From Spyradosoma sp004558035 (lineage in GTDB: Bacteria; Verrucomicrobiota; Verrucomicrobiia; Opitutales; UBA953), in contig NZ_JBNPNH010000002.1 in NCBI RefSeq assembly GCF_050314555.1, forward strand, positions 310,001 to 374,000: DNA of 64,000 nt, given 5' to 3'. Made by a program: the position numbers and the translations under genes. Positions 60,209 through 64,000 of this stretch are shown here, piece by piece (the stretch's first letter is position 1; each line of letters begins with the position of its first letter). Under the pieces are notes generated by a model. That model was given only the letters and a program-made list of their open reading frames with translations, did no database searches and was not told the DNA's origin.

Positions 60209-61932
60209 CGTTCGATCCTCAGAGTGAGCAGGAAAACCGTTCCCGCGGCGTCGCTCTTTTCGAGCCGGAGATCGCCGCCCTGCGCGCGCGCGATTTTCCG
60301 CGAAAGCGCGAGCCCGATGCCGAGCCCGAGCCGTCGCCCGTCCGCGCCGCCCGAAAACGCCTCGAAAAGCCGTTCCCGCGCTTCGGGAGCGATGCCCCCG
60401 CCGTCGTCGGCGACGCGGATTTCGAGCGTCTTCCCGTCGGCGCTCACGCCCGCGGAAACGCTCAGCAGCGTCTCGGCGCCGTCCGCCCGCGCGCAGCGGG
60501 AAGCGTTGCCGGCGAGATTCGAAAAAATGCGTTCCAGCTCGAGCGGCGAGACGCGCACCGGCGCGCGCGCGGCTTCCGGCGGGACGTCCGCCGAAAAATC
60601 CATGCCCGCCCGCGCCGCCATCTCGGAAAGATTTTCGAAGATGGGCGCCGCGATTTCGCCGAACGGCGCCGCGGGAACGCCCCGCCCGCCGCAGGCCGCC
60701 CGCGCGCGGGAGGCGGAAAAAATCAAGTCGTCGAGCAACGTGCCGAAGCGGTCGATCCGCGCGCGCAGAAAACGGATCTTCGCGAGCGTTTCCGGCTTTT
60801 CCGCCGAGAGCGCCAGCGAATCCGCGCCCGACGCGAGCGAGGCGAGAGGCGTCCGCAGTTCGTGCGCGACCGCGTCGAGCAGCAGACGGCGTTCCCGCGC
60901 GGCGCGCTTCTGCAGCAGAATCGTTCCCGCGCCCGCCGCGACCGCGAGCGCGAGCCCCAGGAAGACGCCGCCGAAAAACACGCGGTTCGCGCGGCGTTCC
61001 CGTTCCCGCGCCTCGTCGCCCGGCAGCGTTTCCGCCGTGACCGTCACGGGCAGCCCCGCGAGCTCGCGCGCGGCGGCGTCTCCCGGCGCGAACGCGATGC
61101 GCGTCCCCGGCGCCGACTCGCGGAGCTCCGCCTCGAAACGACCGAAAAGCCGCGCCGCGTCCAGCAGCGCGCCCTGCCTGCAGGACGCGAGCCCCGGAGC
61201 TCGGATTTCGCGCACGAGAAAAATCTCCCCGCGGAAAAGCGCGAACGCGAAGCCGCCGGAGAATTTCTCCTCGACGGGCAAGGCGTTCCCGCCCGCAGCC
61301 CAGACGCCGAGCCGGGGCTGCCGCGCGAGGCGTTCCGCGGGGAGATCCGGCTCGCCCCGCAGACGCCGCGCGGCGACGACCATCGGCGGCGGCTCGCCCG
61401 ACGGGAGCGTTCCCGCCGCATGGGATTCGACGCGCCGCAGCTCGTCGAGCGAAGCCTTGAAACGCGTCCGCCAAAGCCTTTCGGGCGCGGCGTTCCGGCG
61501 CGAATCGAGAAACCTCAGGCACGCGGACAGGAGCCGCGCCTTTTCCGAAACGTCCATGCGCGGCTCGTCGCCGAGCCCGGCGCCGCCGAAAAACTCGCCC
61601 CAAAAGCCCTCGCCGCGCGCGGCCTCGCCGACCGAAAACGCGACCGACGCGTACTCGCCGAGCGGAGTGCCGACGCCGCCGTTCTTCCCGAAAAGCGCGG
61701 AAAAGCGCTCGACGGGCATGCGGTCCGCCTCGCGCAGAAACGCCTGCACGGCGTCGAGCGCGCGCCGCGTTCCCGCGCTTTCGAGCCGGTCGCGCTCGGC
61801 GTCCCGTGCCGCGTCGATTTCGGCGTCGCCCGCCGCGACGCCCCAGAAGCACGCGGCTCCGCACAGCGCCGCGGCGACGACCGCCGCCGCCGGCACCGCG
61901 GAAGCCCGCAGAATTTTTCCGATTTTTCTCAT
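60205..61932 (-). CDS. Sensor histidine kinase, partner of the adjacent regulator
   Basis: The protein is 575 aa. Two membrane helices bracket a periplasmic sensor region: about residues 10-32 (VPAAAVVAAALCGAACFWGV) and about 315-340 (FFGGVFLGLALAVAAGAGTI). The H-box is AVAHELRTPLASL with phospho-acceptor His357. The HATPase domain shows FSNLAGNASRCA (N box), VADDGGGIAPEARERLFEAF (G1/F) and RRLGLGIGLALSRKIARAQG (G2). The ATG at 61932 is preferred over an in-frame TTG at 61941. The gene ends 4 bases inside the regulator start. It is paralogous along its length to the kinase at 62111, and the last about 30 codons are near-identical at DNA level (GATCCTCAGAGTGAGCAGGA in both). Confidence 0.95.
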   Translation of the reverse strand: MRKIGKILRASAVPAAAVVAAALCGAACFWGVAAGDAEIDAARDAERDRLESAGTRRALDAVQAFLREADRMPVERFSALFGKNGGVGTPLGEYASVAFSVGEAARGEGFWGEFFGGAGLGDEPRMDVSEKARLLSACLRFLDSRRNAAPERLWRTRFKASLDELRRVESHAAGTLPSGEPPPMVVAARRLRGEPDLPAERLARQPRLGVWAAGGNALPVEEKFSGGFAFALFRGEIFLVREIRAPGLASCRQGALLDAARLFGRFEAELRESAPGTRIAFAPGDAAARELAGLPVTVTAETLPGDEARERERRANRVFFGGVFLGLALAVAAGAGTILLQKRAARERRLLLDAVAHELRTPLASLASGADSLALSAEKPETLAKIRFLRARIDRFGTLLDDLIFSASRARAACGGRGVPAAPFGEIAAPIFENLSEMAARAGMDFSADVPPEAARAPVRVSPLELERIFSNLAGNASRCARADGAETLLSVSAGVSADGKTLEIRVADDGGGIAPEARERLFEAFSGGADGRRLGLGIGLALSRKIARAQGGDLRLEKSDAAGTVFLLTLRIER

Positions 61933-62020
61933 GATTTCCAACTGTTCGAATTTCGCGCGTCGGCGGAAACCGTTCCCGCGTCCGCAGGAAATAATTTACC
62001 ACACGCGCGACGAGCAATTA

Positions 62021-62065
62021 TCACAGAATCCTTACAAAACGCATTTTTTTCAAAAAAATTTTTCG
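62021..62065. promoter_or_regulatory. Candidate operator upstream of the kinase-regulator operon
   Basis: TCACAGAATCC, TTACAAAACGCA, then a TTTTTTTCAAAAAAATTTTTCG tract in two halves. It matches 59464-59504 and lies about 90-130 bases upstream of the kinase start, as expected for autoregulation. Confidence 0.45.
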
Positions 62066-62092
62066 TGCGGCGCGGCGGCGCTTCGCGGGAAA

Positions 62093-62128
62093 GGTGATGA
62101 AGTGATGGAGTTATGAAGTTATGGAGGT
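62093..62128. repeat. TTATGAAG-type repeat at the end of the second kinase gene
   Basis: GGTGATGAA, GTGATGGA, GTTATGAA and GTTATGGAGG in series, the same family as the inverted repeat at 10839-10979. Its left end lies between genes; its right end supplies the last codons and stop of the kinase at 62111. Confidence 0.75.
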
Positions 62129-63796
62129 TCTTTCTTCGATCCTCAGAGTGAGCAGGAACGCCGTTCCCGCGGCTTCCGTCTTTTCGAAGCGCAGCTCGCC
62201 GCCGAAACTGCGCGCGATTCGCCGCGACAGCGCGAGCCCGATGCCGAGCCCGCTTTTCGACGTTCCCGAAAAAGCCTCGAAAAGCCGGGCGCGCGCTTCC
62301 GCGGAAACGCCGCCGCCGTTGTCGGCGACGCGGATCTGCAGCGCCCTGCCCTCGGCGCTCACGTGCGCGGAAATCGTCAGCACGACGTCGCTGTCTTCGC
62401 GCGCGGTCCGGGCGACGTTGTCGGCGAGATTCACGAAGATGCGCTCCAGCGCGACCGGCGAGACGCGCACGCGCGCGCGGGCGGCGGCGGGAGAAATTTC
62501 CGTCGCGAAATCCACGCCGAAGATCTCGAGAAAATCTTCCAGGCGTTCGAAAATCGGTTCGACGAGCGTTCCGAAATCTTCGTCCGGGAACGACGGCGAC
62601 GAGGCGTCCGCGCGCTCGAGCTTCGCGGCGAGGAGAAGGTTGTCGAGAAACACGCCGAAGTGGCGCACGCTCTCGCGCAGCTTTCCCGCGAGGCCGAGCG
62701 TCTTCGGCGAAGCGAACGCGCCGGCGCGGACGAGCGCGGCGACCTGCGCGTCGATGCGCGCGAACGGGACGCGCAGATCGTGCGCGACGGCGGCGGAAAA
62801 CAGGCGGCGTTCCCGCGCGGCTCTCCGGGCGTGCTCGAAGGCGGCGAAAAACGCGGCGACGAAAAGCGTTCCCGCGAGCCAGACGACGGCGAGCGCCGCG
62901 CGGAAGGCGGAAAGTTCCCTCTCCGCGGCGAGCGCGTTTTCCGACGGCGGAAGCGAAAACGTCAGCGGCAGACCTTCGACGGTCCGCGCGCGCGTTTCCG
63001 AAGCGATTTCGACGCGCGCGCCCGGGAACGTTTCGGAGATTTTTTCGGAAAGCCGCGCCGCGAGCGTCTCCGCGTTCATCAGCAATCCCTGGATACAGCG
63101 TTCGATTTTCGGCGCGCGGATTTCGCGGATCAGCGCGACGGAAGCGCCGCGCGTCTCGAAACGGAAGCCGCCGGAAAAATACGAGTCGCTCTCCGGCGTC
63201 GAGCCGCGAAAGACGCCGAACCAGAGCCCGAAACGCGGACGTTCCGCGGACGCCCGCGACGAATCTTTCGTGAACGCGGTTTCCGCAAGCGCGGCGACGC
63301 CCGGCACGCGCGCCTCGGCGAATCGTGCGGCCTCGCGCGCGAATTCCGCGCGTTCCGACTCGGCGATTCCCGCGCCCGAGAAACGCCGCTTCGGCGCGCC
63401 GGAAAAACTCGCCGCCTTTTCTTCGCCGAGCCCGGCGAGCCCGTAGGCGGCGAACTCGCGCGTCGGCGAAATTTCCGACGCGAGCGCGCACGCGGCGAAG
63501 GCGACGGCGGCGTCCGGCGGGAACGCCGCTGACGCGGGGCTCTCGGCGGCGAGCGCCTCGAATTTTTCCACGGGAACGGCGTCCGCGCGTTCCCGCGTTT
63601 CCCGCAGCGTTTCCGCGGCGACGCGCTCGGCGGCGCCGAGCCGTTCCGTCGCGTCGCGTCCGATTTCGGCGCGGACGCGCGCTTCGCGGGAACGCGCCGC
63701 GAACACGCAGAGCGCCGTGAGCGTCGCCGCGAGCGCGACGCTCAGGAAAACGTGAATTCTTCCGAACGGAAGCACTCCGAAGATTTTGCCTTTCAT
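62111..63796 (-). CDS. Second sensor histidine kinase, paralogue lacking an adjacent regulator
   Basis: The protein is 561 aa. Membrane helices lie at about 13-34 (IHVFLSVALAATLTALCVFA) and about 292-315 (ALAVVWLAGTLFVAAFFAAF), with a periplasmic sensor domain between. The H-box AVAHDLRVPFARI gives His339. FVNLADNVARTA, VADNGGGVSAEARARLFEAF and SGLGIGLALSRRIARSFGG are the ATP-binding boxes. It aligns throughout with the kinase at 60205. After the shared LLTLRIEE the protein ends in RTSITS, encoded by a TTATGAAG-type repeat, where its paralogue runs straight into a response-regulator gene. It may be an orphan kinase or feed the same regulator. It starts 49 bases after the partial gene at the right edge. 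Confidence 0.9.
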   Translation of the reverse strand: MKGKIFGVLPFGRIHVFLSVALAATLTALCVFAARSREARVRAEIGRDATERLGAAERVAAETLRETRERADAVPVEKFEALAAESPASAAFPPDAAVAFAACALASEISPTREFAAYGLAGLGEEKAASFSGAPKRRFSGAGIAESERAEFAREAARFAEARVPGVAALAETAFTKDSSRASAERPRFGLWFGVFRGSTPESDSYFSGGFRFETRGASVALIREIRAPKIERCIQGLLMNAETLAARLSEKISETFPGARVEIASETRARTVEGLPLTFSLPPSENALAAERELSAFRAALAVVWLAGTLFVAAFFAAFEHARRAARERRLFSAAVAHDLRVPFARIDAQVAALVRAGAFASPKTLGLAGKLRESVRHFGVFLDNLLLAAKLERADASSPSFPDEDFGTLVEPIFERLEDFLEIFGVDFATEISPAAARARVRVSPVALERIFVNLADNVARTAREDSDVVLTISAHVSAEGRALQIRVADNGGGVSAEARARLFEAFSGTSKSGLGIGLALSRRIARSFGGELRFEKTEAAGTAFLLTLRIEERTSITS

Positions 63797-63845
63797 GACG
63801 ATTTTCGAAATTTGCGCGACGGACGACGTGCGGAGATTAAAAAAA

Positions 63846-64000
63846 TCAGAGCCGTTTACGCAGCTCCACGGAAAAATTCAGAGAGTAGGGACCTCCGATG
63901 TTTTCGTAGATTACGGTCACGGGGAAAGAATTCGTGCCTTCCGGAACTTCGATCGTCATGCTCCCCGGCGAAAAAAGGGAAGATTCGCATTTTTGACCGA
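63846..64000 (-). CDS. C-terminal end of a protein cut by the window edge
   Basis: The minus-strand frame enters from the right edge and ends at the TGA at 63846-63848, giving 50 residues: GQKCESSLFSPGSMTIEVPE then GTNSFPVTVIYENIGGPYSL and NFSVELRKRL. Alternating hydrophobic residues suggest the last strands of a beta-sandwich domain. No family can be assigned from this fragment. It lies directly upstream of the second kinase gene on the same strand, so it may encode a component of the same signalling unit. Confidence 0.65.
   Translation of the reverse strand, partial: GQKCESSLFSPGSMTIEVPEGTNSFPVTVIYENIGGPYSLNFSVELRKRL

Noticed and set aside
60209..62017. Upstream extension of the response-regulator frame to 831 codons
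   Set aside because: The extension is an Arg/Gly-rich alternate frame of the kinase gene; the regulator proper begins at MNETKSVLILEDD with an ATGA overlap.

Overview
The window is a GC-rich bacterial chromosome segment with dense genes on both strands. Several features point to the PVC superphylum, most likely an anaerobic, host-associated member of Verrucomicrobiota (Opitutae-like). These are a giant protein built of autotransporter-associated beta-strand repeats that ends in a PEP-CTERM sorting tail, lysine/DAP synthesis through LL-diaminopimelate aminotransferase (dapL next to dapF), a large single-chain pyruvate:ferredoxin oxidoreductase, and a GH89 alpha-N-acetylglucosaminidase of the kind used on host glycans. 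The lineage is inference; no rRNA gene is present.

Layout. 1-10.8 kb: end of a membrane-protein gene, a repeat-filled gap, nifJ (-), then a + strand run of C39-like peptidase, LysM protein, parB, rbfA and GH89 enzyme. 11-22.7 kb: nitrogen and amino-acid metabolism, with carA-carB (-) divergent from gltB, dapF and dapL (+). 22.8-24.5 kb: a lower-GC relic of a phage/plasmid-type large polyvalent protein with two toxin-like C-terminal modules, each carrying a nested small ORF. 24.5-33 kb: SulP transporter, UvrD/PcrA helicase, a hypothetical gene, cysE, tRNA-Cys, an M3 peptidase lipoprotein and tRNA-Ser, all on -. 33-45.3 kb: ogt with a coupled 31-aa ORF, galE, and a 10.3-kb gene for an S6-protease/beta-repeat/PEP-CTERM surface protein interrupted by a G10 tract. 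45.5-55.2 kb: mfd, a membrane-anchored protein, ndk, serS, an acyltransferase, an XRE regulator, a TPR protein and a gmhA-like isomerase. 55.2-64 kb: a repeat island, a 3'-truncated alpha-2-macroglobulin gene, a response regulator, two paralogous histidine kinases, and the end of one more gene.

Three themes stand out. First, the octamer CGGGAACG (either strand) is scattered through genes in all frames, gaps and terminator stems far above expectation, like a HIP1 or DNA-uptake type genome-wide word. Second, several unrelated families of short quasi-periodic or palindromic repeats fill the gaps, and one sits inside mfd. Third, there are two candidate variation or conflict loci: the poly-G tract in the giant surface-protein gene and the duplicated toxin-like/small-ORF modules.

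Most genes lack a clear Shine-Dalgarno sequence, so starts were chosen mainly by protein-family alignment and signal peptides. All counts and alignments were made by eye.
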